Both the position numbers and the translations under genes were made by a program. A DNA stretch of 64,000 bases from the NCBI GenBank assembly GCA_017429525.1, contig JAFROT010000036.1:1-64000 (forward strand), read 5' to 3'. This DNA is from Bacteroidaceae bacterium. GTDB lineage: Bacteria > Bacteroidota > Bacteroidia > Bacteroidales > Bacteroidaceae. Positions 56,114-64,000 of this stretch are shown in pieces; position 1 is the stretch's first letter, and each line of letters starts with the position of its first letter. A model generated the notes under the pieces. That model did no database searches and was not told the origin of the DNA. It worked only from the letters and a program-made list of their open reading frames with translations.

Positions 56114-57310
56114 TTATTTCACCACCATTTTCTTGCCCGTGATGACGTAGATGCCCTTGCCCGTCACGCTGACCCGACGACCACTCAGGTCATAGAGATG
56201 GCTTTCGGCATCGCCTTCGTTGGCGGTAACATCAGCATTTTCCTTCCCGTTCCCGTTAGCGTCAAGATCCCATATCCCCGAGGGAACGAAGAAATTGTTC
56301 TCGATGATCGCCTGCGTGAGCGCAAGGCTTTTGACTTCAAAATCGTTAGAAGTATCTACGCCTGCAAAATCCATCATCACGAGGCCCATCGGTCCGTGAT
56401 GCTCTGCAAGCCATTCAATGACGGCAGCGTTCTGTGTAGCCGCATTGTCGCGATAGCCATCGCTCGTCGCCACCGTGCTGCCGAAGAACGACGTCGTCAG
56501 CGAGTAACCCGAAGTATGATTGATGACCCAAAGGCGGTTGTTCTTGTTCTGCTCTGCCGAGTACTGCAGCAGCGTGAGGATGCTCTGACGCTTCGTCTCC
56601 TTAGCGCCTTCGGCCGTGCATTCATAGAAGTCCTGAATATAGCAGGGACCTTGCAGCGTACTACGGCCCCTGATCTTCCCGTTCTTCTGACTGCTGAAGG
56701 CTGAGCTATGCCCCCAGCCGCTGATGAACCCGCCCACGGGCACCGATGCGTAGGCATCCCGGCTGAGCACAAGCAGCTTGCCGCGCATCTCGCCCATCGT
56801 CATCAGAGGCTTGAAGTTGACAACATGACTCGCCGTGGGTTCGCTGCCCAGGAGCGCTGTCATCATCCCGTTCCAACTGCTGCTGTTGCCGTCGCCATCC
56901 GTCTCATGGCGGATGATGACGATTGCCGCCTCCGTCGGATGTTCGTCCAACAGGTTGCAGAGCGTCGTGAACGCCTCCTCGAGAGTCAGACTTGTCTGAA
57001 TGATGCCGTGGTTGATGCGTAGCTCCGTGCCGTCGACACAAGGCCGAAGGTCGAAGGCACGAATGCCGCTCTCCCACTGCTCAGAGATAGTCTTGTCCTG
57101 CGTACGGGCAAAGCTCTCGCCGAAATCCGCAATGAATTCCATAAATCCATTGCCTGTGCCTGCATCATGAGCACCGGGGATAGAGAGCCGACTGACGTAG
57201 GTGTCATCGCTCACACGTCCCATCCAGTCGTCGGCACGTACTGACTGCATACCCACGAACTGAAGGAGTAAGACAGCCAGCACGCAGAATCCGTATGTTC
57301 CAACTTTCAT
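56114..57310 (-). CDS. Secreted PI-PLC-like phosphodiesterase with T9SS-type tail
   Basis: A 398-residue secreted protein with signal peptide (YGFCVLAVLLLQFVGMQSVRA) and a phosphatidylinositol-specific phospholipase C X-domain. The two catalytic His residues appear in LSIPGAHDAGTG (about residue 47) and ELRINHGII (about residue 100), with RAFDLRPCVDG between them. Bacterial relatives cleave phosphatidylinositol and GPI anchors. The C-terminus (SHLYDLSGRRV ... GIYVITGKKMVVK) is a T9SS-type sorting tail. The start at 57310 is preferred over an in-frame ATG at 57403 inside the upstream gene because it begins a proper signal peptide. It lies 28 bases after the M60-like gene and could release GPI-anchored host proteins. 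Confidence 0.84.
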   Translation of the reverse strand: MKVGTYGFCVLAVLLLQFVGMQSVRADDWMGRVSDDTYVSRLSIPGAHDAGTGNGFMEFIADFGESFARTQDKTISEQWESGIRAFDLRPCVDGTELRINHGIIQTSLTLEEAFTTLCNLLDEHPTEAAIVIIRHETDGDGNSSSWNGMMTALLGSEPTASHVVNFKPLMTMGEMRGKLLVLSRDAYASVPVGGFISGWGHSSAFSSQKNGKIRGRSTLQGPCYIQDFYECTAEGAKETKRQSILTLLQYSAEQNKNNRLWVINHTSGYSLTTSFFGSTVATSDGYRDNAATQNAAVIEWLAEHHGPMGLVMMDFAGVDTSNDFEVKSLALTQAIIENNFFVPSGIWDLDANGNGKENADVTANEGDAESHLYDLSGRRVSVTGKGIYVITGKKMVVK

Positions 57311-57338
57311 AATAAGAATTCTATATCTAAGACTCCTC

Positions 57339-60300
57339 TTATTTTCCAAGGATGATATTGACGAGCGCCGTGACATCAGCAATCGTAACGGCGCCATCGC
57401 CATTGACGTCAGCCACTCCTACCGTGTCCATCGAACTGCCAAGGATGATGTTGACAAGAGCCGTCACGTCAGCTATCGTCACGCTGCCGTCGGCATTCAC
57501 GTCGCCAAGGCCTACGAGCGTGACGGGATAGAAAGCCCAGTCATTGTTGCCGTTCAAGGTGGTCGGAACAGTAGTGCCCCATCCGACGACAGAACTATCA
57601 ACTCCCGAGTAAGCCCAATTGGCATCGAGGATTAAGCCTCCATCCTCAGCCTGCAAGTAGAAGTGGCCATCGGTGTTGGCAATCTTGGCGATAGTAATGC
57701 GCTGCGTCATCGTCGGAAGCACGGGAACAGCAATGCTTTGCTCTATCTTACCGAAGTAGTTGCCGTAGCCAGTCTGAAGATAATACTTCCCATCACCAGC
57801 ATCCAAGAGCCGAACAAGATGCCTACAGGCATCCACAGCCTTGCCCGAGGGTGCGGTCAGCGTATTATACAACGTATGCGAGGACACCTGTTCATAGAGG
57901 TATCCATGATAGTAATCAGTACCTTCATAATTAATAACACCTCTGTCATACATCACATACCATTGGCCTGTAGCCAAGTTTGCAGCAGCTTCGGAAGCTA
58001 CTTTGATATAATAGCCATTGAGTTCTTCGAGCGGTTCATTGGAGAGTGTAGGTGTATAAATAGGCTCAACAGCATTGATGACAAACAAACAGCCATCATC
58101 ATCTGTTTTGCCACCACCGCCCCAATTGTAAAGCTTGAAGCTATAGGCATTTGTCGTCTGGTTGAACTGAGTTGAGCCACTGAAGATGATATAATAATCA
58201 TCAACAGCCTGAACCTTCCAACCACTTGATGGCTGAGTCTCGGACGTAGAGATTTGGGCATTATATGAGGCTGAAGGATTGATATAGGAACCATCATCGC
58301 GGTTTACAATATCGAAGGACTCCGTCTCACCTTCCCGAGCAACAAACCTCCATTGCATTGAGCTGCTGATAGTCGAAGCGCTTGTTCCGACGAGACCTCC
58401 GCCGACACCCTGGCTCTCTATGTATCGCCCTGGAGCGCGCTTGGCATTGAATGTATACCACATATCAGTCTTCGGGAAATCACTCACATCAATACTCTCG
58501 TCTCTCGCCATTGCAGCATCAGTGCCATCGCCCGCTGCGGCCTTGATGACGTAGCCGCTCCTGAGACCATCCTCGTCGAAGGCTGCGGCTGGGAGTGTGA
58601 ACGTAGTGGTGTTATATACTCCTACGAGGTTGCCGCTGGCATCATAAAGCTTAAAGCCTACGGCCCCCGTGCCACTTACGGTGACATTTCCGCGCTCGCT
58701 GACGTTGAAGCTATAGTCCGAACAGGGCTCGTCGAAGGTAGTGTACTGACCCGTCTCGCCATAAGCGCCATCTGCTACATTAGTGCCATCGTAAGTCTTC
58801 CGCACCTCACCTTCGGCATGGCCTTCATAAGTCGCCAAGGGTGCGGTGATGCGGTCCTCAATGAACATAATGTTGCTCTTCGGATACTTCTTTGCTGCAA
58901 CATAAGCCTTGGCCTCATCAATCATTGCCTGCGTAACATAGACGTAATAAGTTACATAGTCACCAATCTGCTGATAGTAGTTGCCCGTGTTGACGCCGTT
59001 GATTGTCTGTGCCTCCTGATAAGGTGGCAAGATGAAGAAGCTATAGACTTCAAAGAACTCCGTTAGGTCCACTTGGGCTACGTCACAGCAGGTCTTGTAG
59101 AACTTCAGGTAGTCCTCGCTGGCTGGCACAGGCGTGCCAGATCTAAGGGTCATCGGCGACTGGCGGAACGCACGGAAAAGGTTGGGGAAGAAGTCGGTAT
59201 CGTAGCCAGCCTGATGGAAGTACTGATACAGCTGAGTGTAGAGATGCAGGCAGTCCCAGGTTCCGTCAGATGCTACGCGCTGGGGCCACGACTCGCCATT
59301 CTGCCAACGGTCGAAGGAACTACGCAGACTGTTGACACGCGATGTGTAACGGCCCTGCCAGTCGAGAGCGGCATTAGAGAACGTATTGTTTGAAATCTCC
59401 GTAGTGCCAATCATCTGAATCAGCCGCTGCCGGTTGTGCCCTTGCTCATGGGCAATCGTCCAAAGGCTACCAGAAGACTGCTGCAGCTGGTCGACATTGA
59501 AGAGGCCGGCGTAAGCTGCTTCATAGTAGTTCGTCCCGTAGGTCGTGGCGTGGGGGTTGCCGCTGCCGGCATGACCTGTTACAGAATATACGTTATTGCA
59601 ATACTCGTCAAAGTCGCCACGAGCAGTCAGGTCATCCTGCAGCTGGGCTGTGCCAGTCCAGTAGTTCATCATTTCTTCAACCTTCATATCTATGCCTAAG
59701 GCACTGATGAGCAAGTCGCGATAAAGGTTGAAGACATGCGTTGAGCTTTTTAGGCAAAACGTTTCCTCCGTCATGAGATAGGCCTTCATAGCCGCAAAGT
59801 CGGCATTGGTGAAGCTGCGCGTAAGGTCGAAACAGCCTTGAACGATTCCGCCCTCAACATGTACTGTCACAGGGGCGTAGGTGGCAATAGGCGTGTAGGG
59901 GGCTGCGCCGTCTGTGGTATTATCCACCTCGTAGAAGACGAAGCAGTTGCCGCTCGCAGCTACAAGAATAACATTCATACCCTCATGCAACGCATACTGC
60001 GAGCCTGACGCCTGCCCGTAGCCAGCAATCTCAAGTTTCACGGTCTGCCCGTAAGGAATTGTTCCTACATAAACCTGGAGCACCTCGCCAGCCTTAGCAT
60101 AAATGCCCGTTGGATTGCTCAGCCGCCCGAAGTGATGGCCATAACCTAAGATGCCTGTCCAGCGGTCGCCGCTGCTATAGGCCTTGTAGTCAGCCACGCG
60201 GAAGGTCTTTTCAGTCTTATCCCAACCGGAATAAGTTGTCCAACTGTTGTTCTTCACTTTGAGGGCCATATTCCGAACGGTTGTGGGCAGGGCACTCATA

Positions 60301-60890
60301 GCCGAGCGCAGGTTGGCATCGCTCATCGAGGCGTAACTGCTCCTGAGCTCGGTGCAGGCAGTGGAGGTGAAGAACTTCGTTAGCTGGGCTGCTGAGACCT
60401 CTGTCAAAGCCGTTTTCTGGGCCTCGAGAGCAGTCTCGTCCACTTCAACTGGTTCCAACCGCCACACCGAAGCATCTGCATCAGTGTACCATAGAACAAC
60501 ATTATAGGACTGCGTGGCAGCACAGTGCGGGCCTGCGTTCCATTTATCCGTGAAGGTAAAAGTGCCATCAGATTCAGTAAGCGCAAAGCTTTTAGCATTG
60601 GTGTCAGTAGTATAGACGACAGACCATGAACCACATGTCGTCACAAAGCGGTCTGACAGAGCATTCTTTATGGTGACATTACTTCCCGAGACATTCAAGT
60701 ACCACACTTGAGAGAAGTTGCCTTCCAGCAGTGCAGCCGTCGTCAACGAGTGCTCGCTGATATTCTCTGTTATATAACGCCCGGCATAAATGTTGCTTAC
60801 GATGCGATAGTATCCTGAGCTGACTGCCGAGGAAGCCGAACAGCTGAGAACCAAAAGGGCCAAGACGAAAATTTGTCGAAGGTATTTCAT
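57339..60890 (-). CDS. M60-like (enhancin-type) zinc metallopeptidase with C-terminal dockerin
   Basis: A 1183-residue secreted protein with signal peptide (IFVLALLVLSCSASSAVSS). A ricin-like N-terminal region (GYYRIVSNIYAGRYIT) precedes an M60/enhancin-like peptidase domain with zinc motif HEQGHNRQ near residue 479. The motif is preceded by TNYYEAAYAGLFNVDQL and followed by LYQYFHQAGYDTDFFPNLFRA in parts. M60-like enzymes of gut and mucosal bacteria cut mucin glycoproteins. Further ricin-like modules (WRFVAREGETESFDIVNRDDG without break) follow. The end is a two-repeat dockerin (GDVNADGSVTIADVTALVN, ADVNGDGAVTIADVTALVN) in place of the T9SS tail seen in its neighbours. It lies between the sialidase/small-protein pair and the PI-PLC gene. 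Confidence 0.86.
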   Translation of the reverse strand: MKYLRQIFVLALLVLSCSASSAVSSGYYRIVSNIYAGRYITENISEHSLTTAALLEGNFSQVWYLNVSGSNVTIKNALSDRFVTTCGSWSVVYTTDTNAKSFALTESDGTFTFTDKWNAGPHCAATQSYNVVLWYTDADASVWRLEPVEVDETALEAQKTALTEVSAAQLTKFFTSTACTELRSSYASMSDANLRSAMSALPTTVRNMALKVKNNSWTTYSGWDKTEKTFRVADYKAYSSGDRWTGILGYGHHFGRLSNPTGIYAKAGEVLQVYVGTIPYGQTVKLEIAGYGQASGSQYALHEGMNVILVAASGNCFVFYEVDNTTDGAAPYTPIATYAPVTVHVEGGIVQGCFDLTRSFTNADFAAMKAYLMTEETFCLKSSTHVFNLYRDLLISALGIDMKVEEMMNYWTGTAQLQDDLTARGDFDEYCNNVYSVTGHAGSGNPHATTYGTNYYEAAYAGLFNVDQLQQSSGSLWTIAHEQGHNRQRLIQMIGTTEISNNTFSNAALDWQGRYTSRVNSLRSSFDRWQNGESWPQRVASDGTWDCLHLYTQLYQYFHQAGYDTDFFPNLFRAFRQSPMTLRSGTPVPASEDYLKFYKTCCDVAQVDLTEFFEVYSFFILPPYQEAQTINGVNTGNYYQQIGDYVTYYVYVTQAMIDEAKAYVAAKKYPKSNIMFIEDRITAPLATYEGHAEGEVRKTYDGTNVADGAYGETGQYTTFDEPCSDYSFNVSERGNVTVSGTGAVGFKLYDASGNLVGVYNTTTFTLPAAAFDEDGLRSGYVIKAAAGDGTDAAMARDESIDVSDFPKTDMWYTFNAKRAPGRYIESQGVGGGLVGTSASTISSSMQWRFVAREGETESFDIVNRDDGSYINPSASYNAQISTSETQPSSGWKVQAVDDYYIIFSGSTQFNQTTNAYSFKLYNWGGGGKTDDDGCLFVINAVEPIYTPTLSNEPLEELNGYYIKVASEAAANLATGQWYVMYDRGVINYEGTDYYHGYLYEQVSSHTLYNTLTAPSGKAVDACRHLVRLLDAGDGKYYLQTGYGNYFGKIEQSIAVPVLPTMTQRITIAKIANTDGHFYLQAEDGGLILDANWAYSGVDSSVVGWGTTVPTTLNGNNDWAFYPVTLVGLGDVNADGSVTIADVTALVNIILGSSMDTVGVADVNGDGAVTIADVTALVNIILGK

Positions 60891-60926
60891 TATTCGCTTA
60901 ATTTAAAGTTTTGTGGCTTTCTGCCG

Positions 60927-61118
60927 TTACTGCTTCGACCAATCGTCATCCCACACCGTGCGGCCAGAGCCGCTGCGATCGACCTTTACATCTCCTTCTA
61001 TCCCTTCATCGAAATGATCTGAGACGTTGCCTCCTCCTTCCAAACTCGGTTCGAGGAGATGCGACTGAAACTGATAGACAAGGACTTCAACCTTGGGACA
61101 CATATATTTCTTTTTCAT
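60927..61118 (-). CDS. Small protein of the MKKxYxxP ... VWDDDWSK type, second copy
   Basis: A 63-residue acidic protein starting MKKKYMCP and ending TVWDDDWSKQ. It shares both ends with the 60-residue protein at 22972-23154; the middle (GGGNVSDHFDEGIEGDVKVD) differs. It is encoded 41 bases after the sialidase and 36 bases before the M60-like gene on the same strand, so it is very likely cotranslated with secreted enzymes. There is no standard signal peptide. Function unknown. Confidence 0.75.
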   Translation of the reverse strand: MKKKYMCPKVEVLVYQFQSHLLEPSLEGGGNVSDHFDEGIEGDVKVDRSGSGRTVWDDDWSKQ

Positions 61119-61159
61119 TTCTTTAGTCTGATTTTAGTTCAAAGAATCATGAGTAGCCA

Positions 61160-64000
61160 CTACTTAACGGCCACTTTCTTACCGTTGATGATATAAACGC
61201 CTTTCGTGGTCTTGCTTACGCGCTGGCCGGCGAGATTGAAGACAGCCTCGTCTGCCACCTCCGTCTGAACACGACTGACGCCTGTAGCCAAGTCACCATT
61301 TACCAGACGAACGAGCTTAGCCTGAGACTCATCAGCTTCTCCGATATTGCTTAAATCGATGTAGGCTCTATTGACACCGACCTTAGCATAATTCTCCTTG
61401 TCAACGTAATAGACCTTATTGTTCTTGAGCATATAACCTCCCTGCGGGATAAACTGGCTCTCATAGCTGCCGACAAGGCCTGTGGACGTAGGATTCTCTA
61501 TCTCAGCAAGGACGCCTGTCTCAACATAATAAGCTGTCAGTTCCGCACCTTCAGCTTGGAACAGATAGCCTACACCGCCCTTCGGTTCTGCAACCTCCTC
61601 AAGCGTAATGTAAGACAAAGCATCGCCATCCATCATCTTGCCAGCCACCTTATAGAACTTAGCTCCTGTATAAGAGATGACATCATAGGGCAAGCAAATG
61701 GTTCCGAAATTGCCTTCGTTTGTTGAACGAGTATAGTCTGTCAAGGGAACTAAAGTAACGATGAAATCTGATACACAAAGATAATTCGTTTGCTCTTGTC
61801 CTGTCGTTATACTAAATGAGGTTGACTTGGCATAAATATTTGAAACGCTGAAAGTTCTCCATTCGCTATACACGGTTGTCAAAGACGTCTCACCTGATGA
61901 TAATGTATAATCTTTACCACCATTATAACTACGAGCATTTAAAGAATAGCCCTTAATGGCATATCCATCCGGAGCTGTAAGTGTAATCTGATCTATAGCA
62001 TTTGTTGCACTAACTTTGAGAGCTAACACATACTTTGAATAGATATTCTGTGCTTGATTGAAGGCGCCTGTATAGGTTGACTGTAAGGAAAGATCTGCGA
62101 CGCCAGAAGCATCTGATGAGGTTCCACCTTGTCTCCATACACCACCTAAAATTGTCCAATCTCCATAAGTAGATGGAGCCACATTATCGTAAGCAATCTT
62201 CACTTCTTCAGTAGATATAACCAAATGATCCAATTCTGGAATAAGAGAGACAAGCTGGTCGCGAGTAATCTCGAGGAAGTTGATGGGATAGTGGTTGTAG
62301 TCGGTATAGCCGCCAGCGCTGGTAAGCGACTGATCCTCAAAGAGGAGGTAGAGGCTACCTGAGGCTGACTTCTCCATCGTGACGTAGCGCGTGCCCTTGG
62401 TCTGCACGTTGAGGAACTCGGTCCAGTTCCTGCCCTTGTCGGTACTGTAGTAGAGCTTGAGGTTGGCGTGCTGACCGGTTGTCATAGAATGGAAGATGAT
62501 GTCCGTCTTGCCCTCGTCAGTTTCGCGCTGGTAGTAGAAGATATCCTGGTTGTTGGCATAGCCGCCGGCGTTAAGCTGCGAGTTGTTCCACTGCGTACCC
62601 ATCGTGAAGGTCAGTGTACCGTCATTATTTAAAGTGTAAGTGGCGGTGTTGAAACCGCGATTTCCACCTTGACGGACAGAAGCGAGCAGCGAACCGTCGT
62701 TAGCTTGGATAATCTTAGCCTCATCGCCACCCACGAAGATGGCGTTCTCGCTGATATGCCAGGTGGCACCCTTATCGGTGGAGTAGAAGATGTAGTCGTG
62801 GTTGCCATTCTTTGCTGAGGAGGACTTCTCTGAAGTCGTATAAACCTCGGCAGGCAGCAGTGCCATCAGATAGCCTTCGGAAGTGCAGAGACCGCGACCG
62901 GAGGTGACGAAATAGTCGTAGAGACCATAGCAAGTGTTGCTGCCGTAGGAAGAGGCATGGTCGGTGACCTTACCACTGGTAACAAGGTCGAGAGGAAGCG
63001 TTGCTTCGTTGCTGTCCCATGTGACACCATTGTCACTGGACGTTGACATACAAATCTTGTTCAGGCCGTTGAAGTAACCGAGGTTGCCTGCTGCAAAAAA
63101 GCAATAGATTTTACCATCGGATCCTTTGATGAGGCTGGGGTCGCCGAAACCTGCATAGTCTGTATTCGATGTGCCCTGTCCCTTGGCAATAATAACTGGG
63201 TCACCCCAAGTTTTGCCACCATCGGTAGAACGACGGACAACGATGTCGATAATGTGACCAGCAGGAACACCAATATCGGTATGACTACCGTACCGTTTAT
63301 CCACAGCAGTAACGATGCTACCATCGTTAGCCACCACCATAGCGGGAATACGATAGACGCGGCTACCATTGTCACGGGGCAGGAAGGGATAGCTGCGGGT
63401 GTTGAAGACCATTGCTCCACGGTCGGACGGATCGCCGACGGAGATGAGGTCGAGTGTCGTTTCATTTTCGTTGCAAGTGTAGGTGATGCCCGTCACGGCA
63501 GCGTCAATAACAGCACCGAGGGTAGCGTCGCTCTTCACGGTCGCACCAATCCAATAGTAGTGGGTTCCTACGGAGAGGTTGCCGATAGAGAACGTAGCGG
63601 CAGAGCCGGAGATGGTGGCTGTGGCGATTTCTGTCTTCGTCGGGGCACCTGTGCCAGTGGAATAAATCTCAGGTGAAGCGGAGTTGGCCTCATAAAGCTT
63701 CAGCGAAGAGATATTGGCTTCAGAGCCATCCTTGAGGCTGACAGTCATCGTCACACCCGTAGCAGCTCTGAACGGAGCCACGTTGACACTCAGCAGCATC
63801 ACTTCGCTGTCACGACCTGCCGTCTGCCAGCCTTGTGCTACGCTCACGCCATCAGCCACGATGGCCAAGTTGGGGTCGTAGGCTAAGGTAATGGTCTTAG
63901 ACATGGCATCAATCGTGACGCCGCTGGCACCATCGAGCGTGAAGTCGCTTGATGCTGGCGTTACGTCAGCAGGCAGGAAGAAGTAACCGTTCTTATATAC
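61160..64000 (-). CDS. Exo-alpha-sialidase (GH33), 5' end outside the window
   Basis: Partial gene: the frame stays open to base 64000 without a start signal, so the N-terminus is missing. A sialidase-associated N-terminal beta domain (NISSLKLYEANSA, SVGTHYYWIGATVKSDA) precedes the six-bladed propeller. The propeller has the arginine-triad motif SRVYRIPAMVVAN and four Asp boxes (STDGGKTW, SSDNGVTW, STDKGATW, STDKGRNW). A lectin-like module (about 250 residues) follows. The protein ends in a domain also seen in the 1618-residue protein, with GVYIINGKKVAVK, a T9SS-type tail. It would release sialic acid from mucins and glycoproteins, exposing them to the M60-like peptidase. Confidence 0.93.
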   Translation of the reverse strand, partial: VYKNGYFFLPADVTPASSDFTLDGASGVTIDAMSKTITLAYDPNLAIVADGVSVAQGWQTAGRDSEVMLLSVNVAPFRAATGVTMTVSLKDGSEANISSLKLYEANSASPEIYSTGTGAPTKTEIATATISGSAATFSIGNLSVGTHYYWIGATVKSDATLGAVIDAAVTGITYTCNENETTLDLISVGDPSDRGAMVFNTRSYPFLPRDNGSRVYRIPAMVVANDGSIVTAVDKRYGSHTDIGVPAGHIIDIVVRRSTDGGKTWGDPVIIAKGQGTSNTDYAGFGDPSLIKGSDGKIYCFFAAGNLGYFNGLNKICMSTSSDNGVTWDSNEATLPLDLVTSGKVTDHASSYGSNTCYGLYDYFVTSGRGLCTSEGYLMALLPAEVYTTSEKSSSAKNGNHDYIFYSTDKGATWHISENAIFVGGDEAKIIQANDGSLLASVRQGGNRGFNTATYTLNNDGTLTFTMGTQWNNSQLNAGGYANNQDIFYYQRETDEGKTDIIFHSMTTGQHANLKLYYSTDKGRNWTEFLNVQTKGTRYVTMEKSASGSLYLLFEDQSLTSAGGYTDYNHYPINFLEITRDQLVSLIPELDHLVISTEEVKIAYDNVAPSTYGDWTILGGVWRQGGTSSDASGVADLSLQSTYTGAFNQAQNIYSKYVLALKVSATNAIDQITLTAPDGYAIKGYSLNARSYNGGKDYTLSSGETSLTTVYSEWRTFSVSNIYAKSTSFSITTGQEQTNYLCVSDFIVTLVPLTDYTRSTNEGNFGTICLPYDVISYTGAKFYKVAGKMMDGDALSYITLEEVAEPKGGVGYLFQAEGAELTAYYVETGVLAEIENPTSTGLVGSYESQFIPQGGYMLKNNKVYYVDKENYAKVGVNRAYIDLSNIGEADESQAKLVRLVNGDLATGVSRVQTEVADEAVFNLAGQRVSKTTKGVYIINGKKVAVK

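Overview
This 64 kb window is a chromosomal segment of a Bacteroidales bacterium, most likely a Prevotella-like member of the Prevotellaceae. The evidence is a SusC/SusD polysaccharide-utilisation locus, several secreted proteins with type IX secretion (T9SS)-like C-terminal tails ending in GKK(V/M)xVK, Bacteroidetes-type promoters (TTTG or TTG, 19-21 bases, then TAnnTTTG), and a Bacteroidales housekeeping gene order. No rRNA, tRNA, CRISPR array, transposase or phage gene was found. All names come from motif recognition by eye, without database searches.

Left third (1-22.8 kb), mostly housekeeping. An M13 peptidase and an ABC-F protein lie on the minus strand beside the lipid-transport pair mlaF/mlaE. 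Divergent from these is a plus-strand run of lptB-like ATPase, trigger factor, clpP and clpX, ended by a strong terminator, and then recQ and guaB, each with its own promoter. After guaB come two periplasmic parvulin-type isomerases (the second SurA-like), an OstA/LptA-like protein, a small membrane protein, mutL and trpS. This block deals with envelope biogenesis, protein quality control, nucleotide synthesis and DNA repair.

Middle (22.8-55.8 kb), accessory glycan metabolism. A 1618-residue secreted adhesin-like protein is followed by a tiny protein ending VWDDDWSK. A TPR/HTH membrane regulator is divergent from a PUL encoding SusC, SusD, a SusE/F-like glycan-binding lipoprotein, a GH66 dextranase-like enzyme and a GH97 alpha-glucosidase. 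GH66 predicts dextran or another alpha-1,6-glucan as substrate. A GH31 enzyme with dockerin and cohesin-like modules, 7 kb further on and coupled to radA, may belong to the same pathway. Between them lie a FAD oxidoreductase, an OmpA-family lipoprotein and a GH43/LamG protein. Next come a coiled-coil membrane protein, a galactitol-type EIIC permease and a KduI-like isomerase that carries a signal peptide.

Right end (55.8-64 kb), a host-glycan attack cluster on the minus strand: a sialidase (cut by the window edge), a second VWDDDWSK small protein, an M60-like peptidase with a dockerin, and a PI-PLC-like protein.

The most unusual signal is non-coding. Three intergenic arrays at 12.8, 28.8 and 56.0 kb are built of degenerate tandem units of exactly 22 bp and share sequence with each other. 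Two of them abut the same perfect 24-bp palindrome centred on GGTCGCGACC. Each array lies within about 50 bp of the 3' end of a gene. Other intergenic structure includes a 164-bp element with 35-bp inverted repeats, two copies of a related terminator palindrome, 11-bp repeats in the PUL control region, and a 32-bp sequence present twice.
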